Assembly (NCBI GenBank): GCA_900766045.1
Contig: CAAFTW010000071.1
Span: forward strand, 1 to 53,355
Direction: 5' to 3'
DNA from: Clostridia bacterium
Lineage (GTDB): Bacteria; Bacillota; Clostridia; Peptostreptococcales; Anaerovoracaceae
DNA length: 53,355 bases
Shown here: one piece after another, positions 31,199 to 38,014 of the stretch
How positions within the stretch are numbered: position 1 is the stretch's first letter
Layout: every line of letters begins with the position of its first letter
Notes under the pieces: generated by a model
What the model was told of the DNA's origin: nothing
What the model saw: the letters and a program-made list of their open reading frames with translations, nothing else
Database searches by the model: none
Made by a program: the position numbers and the translations under genes

Positions 31199-33148
31199 CT
31201 ACTCGTATGCCCAGGCCTTAATGAATCCCGTCTTGGTCGCATCGTGGATGCGTCCGTCTTTTTCCGCAGAGCCGATGAGGACAACGCGGTCGAATTCCTT
31301 CTGGAACTGTTCCGCCATGCCGTCGATCGGGTGGCTTCCCAGAGACAGAACGACCCGGTCTGCATCGATATGCTTCTTTTCTCCGGTCTTCATGTCTTCC
31401 AGATCCACGCCTGTTTCTGTTACTCTCAACAGTTTGTGGGAGAGCAGGATTTCCGGATGACGGGAAGTGATGCGGCCCATCAGGTCATTCAGAATAACCG
31501 GATACATACCACGGCCGGCCTCATCCAGCATGTCGGCCATGGTGACCTGAACGCCTTCATCCAGCAGCATTTCCGCGCATTCCAGTCCTGTGTTTCCGCA
31601 GCCGATAACAATTGCAGAATTCTTCGGAATAACATGCTTTAATACGATGTCTTCCGGAGTGCAGACGATCGGAAGATCAGCCCCCTCTACAGGCGGAACC
31701 GTCCACTGCGCGCCTGTCGCAAGGAAGACGGCTTCCGGATTGACTTCCTGTTTCACCCGGACAGGAGAAGCGTCCGTTCCGGTTTTCATCTGGACGCCCA
31801 GCTTCTCGATTTCCAGCTGCATGGTGTCGATCAGCGGTGTAATAATCTCCTTGAATCTCGGCTTGTCCGCCAGATTCATCCAGCCGCCCAGATGGCCTTT
31901 CTTTTCATAGAGCGTAACCTGGAATCCGCGCTCTGCCAGTGTCTTCGCTGCCTGCATGCCGGCAGGGCCTCCGCCGATGACGGCGATCCGTCTTCCTGCG
32001 CCGTCCTTTACTGGCTCCTTATAGATGTACTCGCAGCCGAGGCGCGGGTTGACGGTGCACTGTACCGGGAGGTCCTTCCAGATGACCCGTTCGCGGCAGT
32101 ACATGCAGCCGATGCATTTTCGGATTTCCCTTGCGCGGTCATTTTTTGCCTTATTCATGAATTCAGGGTCGGCAAATTGTGAACGGCCAAGGCCGACAAA
32201 ATCGCAGACACCTTCTTCCAGCAGCTGCTCGGCGAAGTCCGGGGTCTTGATGGTGTTGGTGGCGATGACAGGAATAGAAAGTTCCTTCTTAAATGCCGCA
32301 GCGATGTGTTTCTTCCAGCCCGGCTGATAGGAATAAGGGTCGCAGTTCGCGTTTCCGTTGACGGCTGAGCCGTTGGAAATATTCATGCAGTCGATACCCA
32401 GAGACTCCAGATATTTTCCGATGCGCAGGCCGTAGGCGAGATCCATCATATTATCCAGCTCCGGAGTCATTTCATCGCCGGAAATGCGGACAGAAATCGG
32501 GAAACGTCTTCCGCAGGCCTGGCGGATTCCTTCGATAATCTCCTTCATCATGCGCATGCGGTTTTCAAAGTTTCCGCCGTATTCATCGGTTCTGAGGTTA
32601 TAGTGCGGGGAGAACATCTCCGCGAGCAGATAGCCGTGGGCGCCGTGAAGCTCCACGCCGTCGTAGCCAGCAGTCTGGCAGCGGACTGCCGCGTCGATGA
32701 ACTTCTGCTCGATTTCATGAATTTCATCGATGGTCATGGCGCGGGGAACCGGGCGGCCCGGACCTGCAGGAACGGCACTCGGTCCCAGAATTTCATGGCC
32801 GAGGAAGTTCGGATTGGCCGTGGCGCCGCCGTGATGCAGCTGGGCAAAAATGCGGCAGTCGTATTTATGAACGGCTTCGGTCAGGCGCTCGGCATTGGAA
32901 ATCATGTCGTGCTGGGTCATATAGTAGTTATGACATCCGATATTGCTGTAAACATCGTCGACACCCACCGCTTCGTTGATGATCAGACCGATTCCGCCTT
33001 TCGCGCGCTCTTCAAAGTAAGCGATCATCCGCTCGCCCGGGGTATTATCCGAATCTGCGAGAGATGAATGCATCGGCATCATGACGCCGCGGTTTTTAAT
33101 CGTCAGACCGCCGATTTTTCCGCTCTGAAATAATTTTGGGTATTTCAT
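31199..33148 (-). CDS. FeS flavin ene-reductase (Old Yellow Enzyme / BaiCD-like)
   Basis: 649 residues from ATG 33148 (AAGGAGG upstream). OYE barrel with the usual VELHGAHGYLLAEMFSPHY (about 160), DEYGGNFENRMRM, then a 4Fe-4S site CIGCMYC plus C (about 346) and FAD/NAD parts (VIGGGPAGMQAAKTLAERGF near 388; VIGCGNTGLECAEML). The layout is that of 2-enoate, 2,4-dienoyl-CoA and bile-acid enone reductases (BaiCD/BaiH). Substrate cannot be assigned. It differs from the OYE at 23490 in having the normal HGAHGYL motif, and its codon use is like that of the neighbouring chromosome. It is divergent from the GNAT gene. Confidence 0.93.
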   Translation of the reverse strand: MKYPKLFQSGKIGGLTIKNRGVMMPMHSSLADSDNTPGERMIAYFEERAKGGIGLIINEAVGVDDVYSNIGCHNYYMTQHDMISNAERLTEAVHKYDCRIFAQLHHGGATANPNFLGHEILGPSAVPAGPGRPVPRAMTIDEIHEIEQKFIDAAVRCQTAGYDGVELHGAHGYLLAEMFSPHYNLRTDEYGGNFENRMRMMKEIIEGIRQACGRRFPISVRISGDEMTPELDNMMDLAYGLRIGKYLESLGIDCMNISNGSAVNGNANCDPYSYQPGWKKHIAAAFKKELSIPVIATNTIKTPDFAEQLLEEGVCDFVGLGRSQFADPEFMNKAKNDRAREIRKCIGCMYCRERVIWKDLPVQCTVNPRLGCEYIYKEPVKDGAGRRIAVIGGGPAGMQAAKTLAERGFQVTLYEKKGHLGGWMNLADKPRFKEIITPLIDTMQLEIEKLGVQMKTGTDASPVRVKQEVNPEAVFLATGAQWTVPPVEGADLPIVCTPEDIVLKHVIPKNSAIVIGCGNTGLECAEMLLDEGVQVTMADMLDEAGRGMYPVILNDLMGRITSRHPEILLSHKLLRVTETGVDLEDMKTGEKKHIDADRVVLSLGSHPIDGMAEQFQKEFDRVVLIGSAEKDGRIHDATKTGFIKAWAYE

Positions 33149-33317
33149 GGATTCCTCCTTCGTGTACAATAGGTATTGGAGTGTCCGGCACAGACGCAGG
33201 GTCTCACGGTTTCTGCCCAGTGCTTTTCAGCGCAGAAAATCCGGCCTTACTTTTGTGCCATGAGACTATTTTACCATATATTTTTTGTAAACAAATATGA
33301 AAGGGTGTAATACTTTA

Positions 33318-33818
33318 ATGGAAATCAGAAATACAACAATCTCCGATCTGCCGATTGTCATGAAGATTTATGAAGGCGCGCGTAAATTCATGGCGCAGAC
33401 TGGAAATCCCAAGCAGTGGGGCGCAACGAACTGGCCGCCGGAATCCGTGATCCGGGAGGACATTCAGAATCACAGAAGCTGCGTCTGTGTAAACGATGAG
33501 GGCGGCGTAATCGGCGTCTTTGCCTATGTCTATGGAAAAGACATTGATCCGACTTACCTGGACATCGAGGACGGCAGCTGGTTCGATGATTCTGCATACG
33601 GCGTCGTGCACCGGATGGCAGGTGACGGTTCCGAGCGCGGCATCGGGCACTTCTGCCTGAACTGGGCGCTCCAGCAGAGCGGACATCTCCGCGTGGACAC
33701 CCATCCCGACAACCAGATCATGCAGAAACTGCTGAAATCCATGGGTTTTAGGCAGTGCGGCATCATTCACGTCATAGAAGATAACGACCCGCGCTACGCT
33801 TACGAGAAAGTGCTTTAG
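33318..33818 (+). CDS. GNAT-family N-acetyltransferase
   Basis: 166 residues from ATG 33318; an in-frame ATG seven codons earlier (33297) has no ribosome site. MEIRNTTISDLPIVMKIYEG is the standard GNAT opening and the acetyl-CoA region shows as MAGDGSERGIGHFCLNWALQ, with TDTHPDNQIMQKLLKSMGFRQ-like sequence typical of the beta5-alpha4 part (HPDNQIMQKLLKSMGF). The substrate is unknown. Monocistronic; no linked target gene is apparent. Confidence 0.88.
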   Translation: MEIRNTTISDLPIVMKIYEGARKFMAQTGNPKQWGATNWPPESVIREDIQNHRSCVCVNDEGGVIGVFAYVYGKDIDPTYLDIEDGSWFDDSAYGVVHRMAGDGSERGIGHFCLNWALQQSGHLRVDTHPDNQIMQKLLKSMGFRQCGIIHVIEDNDPRYAYEKVL

Positions 33819-33851
33819 ACAGGATATTCGCCGTCCCCTCCATTTTAATTG

Positions 33852-33880
33852 TTGACTGATTGATTGCGCACAATTATAAT
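33852..33880 (+). promoter_or_regulatory. Promoter with operator-like spacer before the DUF1304 gene
   Basis: TTGACT (33852), 17-base spacer, TATAAT (33875). The spacer contains ATTGCGCACAAT, an ATTG/CAAT dyad that in reverse reads nearly the same as the spacer of the promoter at 11474. A GGACAAAG follows the -10 box. Confidence 0.75.
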
Positions 33881-34035
33881 AAGGACAAAGATTAAATGCA
33901 AGCTAGCAAATGTGTAAGATGCCGCAGCATGACTTTGTAGGTGACAGATGACTGGAAATTATCCCTGAAAAAGAATCGCACAGAGACAGCTGGCCGGCAG
34001 GGCACATGAAAAGTACAGTCGAAAAGGAGACGAAT

Positions 34036-34395
34036 ATGAATATCATCGTAAAGATCGCCGCGGTCTTGGTCGCGCTGGAGTTTTTCTACATCCTGTATCT
34101 GGAGACATTTGCGACATCTTCAGAGAAAACCTCGAAAGTCTTCGGCATGAGTCGGGAGGAGCTGAAGCGGGACAGTGTCCATACATTGTTTAAAAACCAG
34201 GGTGTCTATAACGGACTTCTGGCTGTATTGATTCTGCTGGCCGTATTCGTGTTTGGAAGCATCCCGGCGCTTAGAATTCTCATGGGATACATCATCCTGG
34301 TGGCGGCATACGGAAGCATCACCAGCAGCCCGAAAATCATTCTGATGCAGGGCGGCCTTCCGATAATCACGCTGATTTTGAGCTTTCTGCTCTAG
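34036..34395 (+). CDS. DUF1304 small membrane protein
   Basis: 119 residues from ATG 34036 (AAAAGGAG seven bases upstream). Four hydrophobic segments with the family pattern of DUF1304: ALEFFYILYLETFATSS, FGMSREELKRDS, FKNQGVYNGLLAV and GYIILVAAYGSITSSPKI. Function is unknown in general; genes of this family are often under MarR/OhrR-type control, which agrees with the dyad in its promoter. Followed by a terminator, so transcribed alone. Confidence 0.88.
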   Translation: MNIIVKIAAVLVALEFFYILYLETFATSSEKTSKVFGMSREELKRDSVHTLFKNQGVYNGLLAVLILLAVFVFGSIPALRILMGYIILVAAYGSITSSPKIILMQGGLPIITLILSFLL

Positions 34396-34422
34396 CGGCA
34401 GATTAAAGGCCTGGAAAATCTG

Positions 34423-34455
34423 AACACTGCACCTGGAGAGGCGCGGTGTTTTTTG
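34423..34455 (+). terminator. Terminator after the DUF1304 gene
   Basis: AACACTGC pairs with GCGGTGTT (one G-U), followed by TTTTTTG-like sequence. Confidence 0.75.
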
Positions 34456-34573
34456 TTGTCTGTTCGTCAGACGATAACTCGGTTCCCGGGAGCCCGCATC
34501 AACGCCTCAGCCTCATGGCAGAGTGGTTTTTAAGAACCGGGAGCTTCTGCGGAGCAGCTTGTCCAGGAGGCTT

Positions 34574-34594
34574 CTTGCGCGGGTGAATTTTGTC
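34574..34594 (-). repeat. Dispersed element copy 4
   Basis: Plus strand CTTGCGCGGGT then GAATTTTGTC; on the minus strand GACAAAATTC then ACCCGCGCAAG. It stands 74 bases before the glutaredoxin-like gene. Its 11 bases CTTGCGCGGGT equal those of copy 7 at 48709. Confidence 0.6.
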
Positions 34595-34667
34595 TGCGTA
34601 AAGCGGGGCCTTCCGGGGAAAAAATACTGCATAAGAGATTGCTGAGATTATTGAAGGGAGATATAAA

Positions 34668-34949
34668 ATGAAGAAAGTAACCTATTTTCACCTCGACACC
34701 TGTCCCTACTGCCAGCAGGCTGATTCCGTGCTGGAAGAGCTGATTGCGGAGCATCCGGAGTACGCGGCGGTTGAGTTCGAGAAAATTGATGAGTACGAGC
34801 ATCCGGAGATTGCGGATCAGTACGATTATTACGCCAATCCATGCATGTTCATCGGCCATGAGAAGCTTTACGAGGGACATATCGGGGAGAAGCGCCCGGA
34901 AACCCGTGAAAAGGTTGAGAATGTCCTGAAGCGTGCCCTGGAAGGTTAA
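34668..34949 (+). CDS. Glutaredoxin/thioredoxin-like protein with CPYC
   Basis: 93 residues: a single thioredoxin fold with the redox pair C12-P-Y-C15 in FHLDTCPYCQQADSVLEEL, as in glutaredoxins, and a cis-proline-like YYANPCMFIGHEKLYEGH where the residue after proline is a cysteine. It probably reduces disulfides in the cytosol; Clostridia often lack glutathione, so the electron donor may be thioredoxin reductase-like. The next gene starts one base after its stop. GAAGGGAG precedes ATG. Confidence 0.88.
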   Translation: MKKVTYFHLDTCPYCQQADSVLEELIAEHPEYAAVEFEKIDEYEHPEIADQYDYYANPCMFIGHEKLYEGHIGEKRPETREKVENVLKRALEG

Positions 34950-34950
34950 C

Positions 34951-35586
34951 ATGAAACGGGGAAGTGTAAGGAGCGGGGTGATCGCGTTTATCATCGCCCT
35001 GATCCTTGGATTTATCGCCGGAGCATACTGCATGGTGAACATCCCGAAGTTTGCGGATATGTTCACCCGAGGAAAGGGGCAGATTACGGCACGCACCGTC
35101 CGCGGATCGCTTCAGAATATCGCAGAAGTCGCCACGCAGCAGTACACATTTACGCGGGTCGGAGAATATAAAGAAGGGGATATGGAGCTGTTTGACACCG
35201 GCATCAAGATCCCACTGACTAAGAAGAAGTTCTCGCTTTCCTATACGGGAAATGTGAAGGCGGGCCTGAAGAACGCGAAAGATATTTCTGTAAAACTTGA
35301 CCGGGGCAGGCAGACGGCGGTCATCACCGTCCCGAAATCACAGATCCTCAGCGCCCAGATCGAGCCGGGCAGCGTCGTTGTCATCGACCAGACCCACAAC
35401 ATTCTGAACCAGCTTGAGGTGAAGGATGTGACAAAATTCGAGAAGCAAGAGGACAGCAGAATCCGGAAAGAAGCCGTGAAAAAGGGCATCCTGAAACGGG
35501 CCGATAAGAATATGAGAAAAATTGTCCGCAGGCAGGCGGAGACGCTGCTGGGGAGTGGATATGAGGTGACGGTGAAAACAGAATAG
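34951..35586 (+). CDS. DUF4230 protein with N-terminal membrane anchor
   Basis: 211 residues from ATG 34951 (GGAAGG five bases upstream; GTG at 34933 is an alternative that overlaps the previous gene). One membrane segment (VIAFIIALILGFIAGAYCMV, about 8-28) is followed by a DUF4230 domain: EVATQQYTFTRVGEYKEGD, FSLSYTGNVKAGLKNAKDI and a basic C-terminal helix RKIVRRQAETLLGSGYEVTV. Function of the family is unknown; it is exposed outside the membrane. It is coupled to the glutaredoxin-like gene, so a redox link is possible but unproven. Confidence 0.85.
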   Translation: MKRGSVRSGVIAFIIALILGFIAGAYCMVNIPKFADMFTRGKGQITARTVRGSLQNIAEVATQQYTFTRVGEYKEGDMELFDTGIKIPLTKKKFSLSYTGNVKAGLKNAKDISVKLDRGRQTAVITVPKSQILSAQIEPGSVVVIDQTHNILNQLEVKDVTKFEKQEDSRIRKEAVKKGILKRADKNMRKIVRRQAETLLGSGYEVTVKTE

Positions 35587-35656
35587 ATACTAATTTAGGC
35601 AATGATCGCCGTATTCCCAATGATGCCCGCTGACAGAGCATCTCGGAAGACCGCAG

Positions 35657-35761
35657 GCGCAGCTAGAGATATGAGAAAAGAACCGCGAGTGGTCAGATGC
35701 ATCGTATACATTCACGTTTGCGTCTGACCCCGCGGTTCTTCGAATATCTCTATAACTGCGC
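35657..35761. repeat. 105-base imperfect inverted repeat
   Basis: Two arms of 42-44 bases (35657-35700 and 35720-35761) pair over nearly all their length: GCGCAG, GAGATAT, AAGAACCGCG and GGTCAGA match blocks of the other arm, with small bulges between and a 19-base loop. Neither strand has a clear U-tract. It lies between the convergent DUF4230 and OsmC genes. The rest of 35587-36007 holds no gene I can support; a minus-strand frame near 35816-35997 reads KDVPLLLFTGISKKTARKEA but has no start. Confidence 0.8.
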
Positions 35762-36007
35762 CCGGTCTGGAGAGCCAGCTCTGGAATGCGGGCATCATAT
35801 AGGAATACGGCATTTTCATTGCAGAATTGTAAGATTGGAGTTTACCCGTAATATATCCTCTTTCGAGAAGTCCATCACTTGCGCCCCGGACTTCCGAGAG
35901 GCTTCTTTTCTGGCCGTCTTCTTGGAAATGCCAGTGAAAAGCAATAACGGTACATCCTTTCGAGGAGCTCTGCACCCGGCATTGGTTTGAAATGCGACCG
36001 TTTACAA

Positions 36008-36436
36008 TTATTCCATCACAACGCCTTTGAATACGATGTTGACTTTCTCACGAAGTGTGTTTCCGATCGGGCAGCTGGCCTCTACATCCTGAGCGAGCTT
36101 GTCGATATTCTCCTTCGGGGAGCTGCTCTTAACGTGGAAGGTTACCCGGATCTCCTGGAATCCGTTATATTCACTGCCTTCATCCAGGTCCAGGTCTCCT
36201 TCAAGATCAGCATAAAAGTCGTCCAGCTGAACGTCATGGTCTGGGGCCATCATTGTGGCGAGAATCGTCAGGCATCCGCCGTAAGCGCTGAGCATGAGTT
36301 CAACCGGATTCATTCCCTTATCCGTGCCGCCGCCTTCAACCGGCTCATCCATGAGAACTTTGAAACTGCGTGCAGATGCCTCAACCTGAAGTCCTTCAGA
36401 AAGACGGTGTGCAGATGCATTAAATGTACTGATCAT
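36008..36436 (-). CDS. OsmC-family peroxiredoxin-like protein
   Basis: 142 residues from ATG 36436 (AGGAGGAA upstream). OsmC/YhfA-type cues: KGMNPVELMLSAYGGCLTIL with the first reactive cysteine, and VEASCPIGNTLREKVNI with the second, the pair that reduces organic hydroperoxides. Members accept lipoyl or thiol reductants in the cytosol. Cys spacing fits the YhfA-like subgroup. It faces the DUF4230 gene and is divergent from the carrier protein gene; its promoter region contains AATTGCAATT. Confidence 0.9.
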   Translation of the reverse strand: MISTFNASAHRLSEGLQVEASARSFKVLMDEPVEGGGTDKGMNPVELMLSAYGGCLTILATMMAPDHDVQLDDFYADLEGDLDLDEGSEYNGFQEIRVTFHVKSSSPKENIDKLAQDVEASCPIGNTLREKVNIVFKGVVME

Positions 36437-36841
36437 AATGTTCCTCCTCATTACATAAAATAGTAATATCAAAATTGCAATTCTATACAGATTATTACAT
36501 GAAAGCAGAGTGTTTTCCAATTGATAAGATTAATACGATAATTAAGAGCAGACAAATCTGACTGCAGGGGATCGGTGTATTGTTGCAAGAATCTATTTTG
36601 TCGGCTCAGAAATTATTCTTGTATAAATCCGTTAAACCGCTTGCAATTACAACTCCACGTGATATGATGAGATTAGGGGTTAAGTATAACTAACTTGTAT
36701 GTATTTCCATAAAAAAGCCTGATAGGTGCACAGAGCGCCTGCAGAAACCGAATTTTGTCAATTGTCGATGTAATATCTTTTGTTTTATAGAAAAGAACGT
36801 GAAGCAGTGGTAAGACGAGACGAAAGTGAGGAATACGGAAT
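36437..36841. other. Divergent intergenic region osmC / carrier protein
   Basis: No gene is supported. A plausible plus promoter is TTGCAA (36641), 16 bases, TATGAT (36663). Two weak relatives of the dispersed element head (TTTTGTCGGCT at 36596 and AATTTTGTCA at 36751) lack the CAAG end. Nothing else was recognised. Confidence 0.4.
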
Positions 36842-37123
36842 ATGGAAAAGCAGATCGTCGAAATCCTGAAGAAACATTATCACTTTAAGTCGGGCGTGCG
36901 GATTGAAGCAGGCACGGAGCTGATTAACAGCGGATTTGCAAAGTCTTTTGATATTACTGGGCTGAGAAAGGAACTGGAGCAGACCTTCGGAATAGAATTC
37001 TCGCCGGAAGATCTGGAGATGGATGACTTTGGGTCGATCGAAAGGATTGAGCATCTTGTCGCCCGGTATCAGCGCAAGGCGCAGGATCCGCTTCAGCCGG
37101 ATCTGCAGGAACAGGCTTCTTAA
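36842..37123 (+). CDS. Orphan acyl-carrier-protein-like protein
   Basis: 93 residues matching the four-helix phosphopantetheine carrier fold: ELINSGFAKSFDITGLRKEL, then TFGIEFSPEDLEMDDFGSIE and RIEHLVARYQ. The usual D-S-L is K-S-F here, keeping the serine that would carry phosphopantetheine; the helix order and the late FGSIERIEHLV resemble DltC-type carriers. No ligase, synthase or transferase is next to it, so its cargo is unknown. Weak ribosome site (GAGG). A terminator follows. Confidence 0.8.
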   Translation: MEKQIVEILKKHYHFKSGVRIEAGTELINSGFAKSFDITGLRKELEQTFGIEFSPEDLEMDDFGSIERIEHLVARYQRKAQDPLQPDLQEQAS

Positions 37124-37176
37124 GGAGTTAAATTTAGTCATAGCTTATAACATCTATCATTATGAAAAGCAGAGGG

Positions 37177-37204
37177 CCGCATCGGATAGGATGCGGTTTT
37201 CTTA
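37177..37204 (+). terminator. Terminator after the carrier protein gene
   Basis: CCGCATC (37177) pairs with GATGCGG (37190-37196), followed by TTTTCTT. Confidence 0.85.
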
Positions 37205-37291
37205 TTTGTTTGGGCAGGCAGACGCGTCATATAACAATTCCCATATATCCGGCGTACAGACATGTACAGCGGCGGGATAGAAGACAGGCAC

Positions 37292-37325
37292 AACTATTCC
37301 TAAAATACTAATTTTGGGAATAGTT
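37292..37325. repeat. Inverted repeat between convergent genes
   Basis: AACTATTCC and GGAATAGTT are perfect 9-base arms, extended inside by AAAAT/ATTTT. There is no U-tract on either side. The 37124-37502 gap otherwise holds only the terminator at 37177; no gene is supported. Confidence 0.65.
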
Positions 37326-37502
37326 ATAGCGAATTTAGAAAATGGTATTTAAAAATGGCTGTTTGTATAGACATCAGTTACAGACATCGGTTTCTGGATT
37401 ACACATCTGACATCAACTCTTGGATATTAAATTTTGGAATTTGTTTTGCGGATCATTGAGATTCTGTTCGTAACTCTGATGTTTTGCAGCTCCGGCTGCT
37501 GA

Positions 37503-37844
37503 TCAGCTGTCAGTAATATCCGTGTGGATTAGTGATTCCGATATTCTGACTGCCGGCAGCTTTTCGATTGAAGTCAGTCTGCGTGTTGACTGGCTATGAT
37601 CTATGCGGACCTCTGCATCTGCTGGTACGGCTATTTTCTCATATGTTATCTCATCGGCTGCTATATCCAGACTTTCTTCAGTTCGTTCTGCTGATCCTTT
37701 TGATACTGCCTGATCCTGTATATCTGGCTGTTCCTGAATCATCCTTCTGTAAGCATTGCTGTCACTTGCATTCATGTGTTTTACCTGCATATAAGAACGG
37801 CATCCGCCGGCCTGTTTTTCAAGTTTCCGGCGGATGCCTGTCAT
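37503..37844 (-). CDS. Possible hypothetical protein
   Basis: A 113-codon minus-strand frame without a recognisable family: hydrophilic, rich in acidic residues in the middle (RTEESLDIAADEITYEKIAV), no membrane segment. No ribosome site precedes the ATG at 37844, and an internal ATG (codon 24) is no better. It lies 170 bases after the stop of the large GGDEF/EAL gene on the same strand. It could be a chance frame. Confidence 0.28.
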   Translation of the reverse strand: MTGIRRKLEKQAGGCRSYMQVKHMNASDSNAYRRMIQEQPDIQDQAVSKGSAERTEESLDIAADEITYEKIAVPADAEVRIDHSQSTRRLTSIEKLPAVRISESLIHTDITDS

Positions 37845-37941
37845 ATCTTTGTCGTGATCAACTCAGCCCTGCGGCATGTGAAGTTCCGACATAAACGTTT
37901 AAATTCCAATGCTTATAGCAGATCTTCATTTCTCTTTCCAT

Positions 37942-37982
37942 TTATTATGATATAATTATTATGATATAATTATTATGATATA
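37942..37982. repeat. Three tandem copies of a 14-base unit
   Basis: TTATTATGATATAA is repeated at 37942, 37956 and 37970 (the last base of the third copy differs). Each unit junction contains TGATATAAT, which is an extended -10 sequence on the plus strand. It lies just past the 3' end of the minus-strand GGDEF/EAL gene. Confidence 0.85.
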
Positions 37983-38014
37983 GAACCTACCATTGTGGTT
38001 GGTAATAATCAGAT

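Noticed and set aside
35816..35997. Minus-strand frame KDVPLLLFTGISKKTARKEA after osmC as a gene
   Set aside because: No start codon or ribosome site and no family recognised; noted only as a possible decayed fragment.
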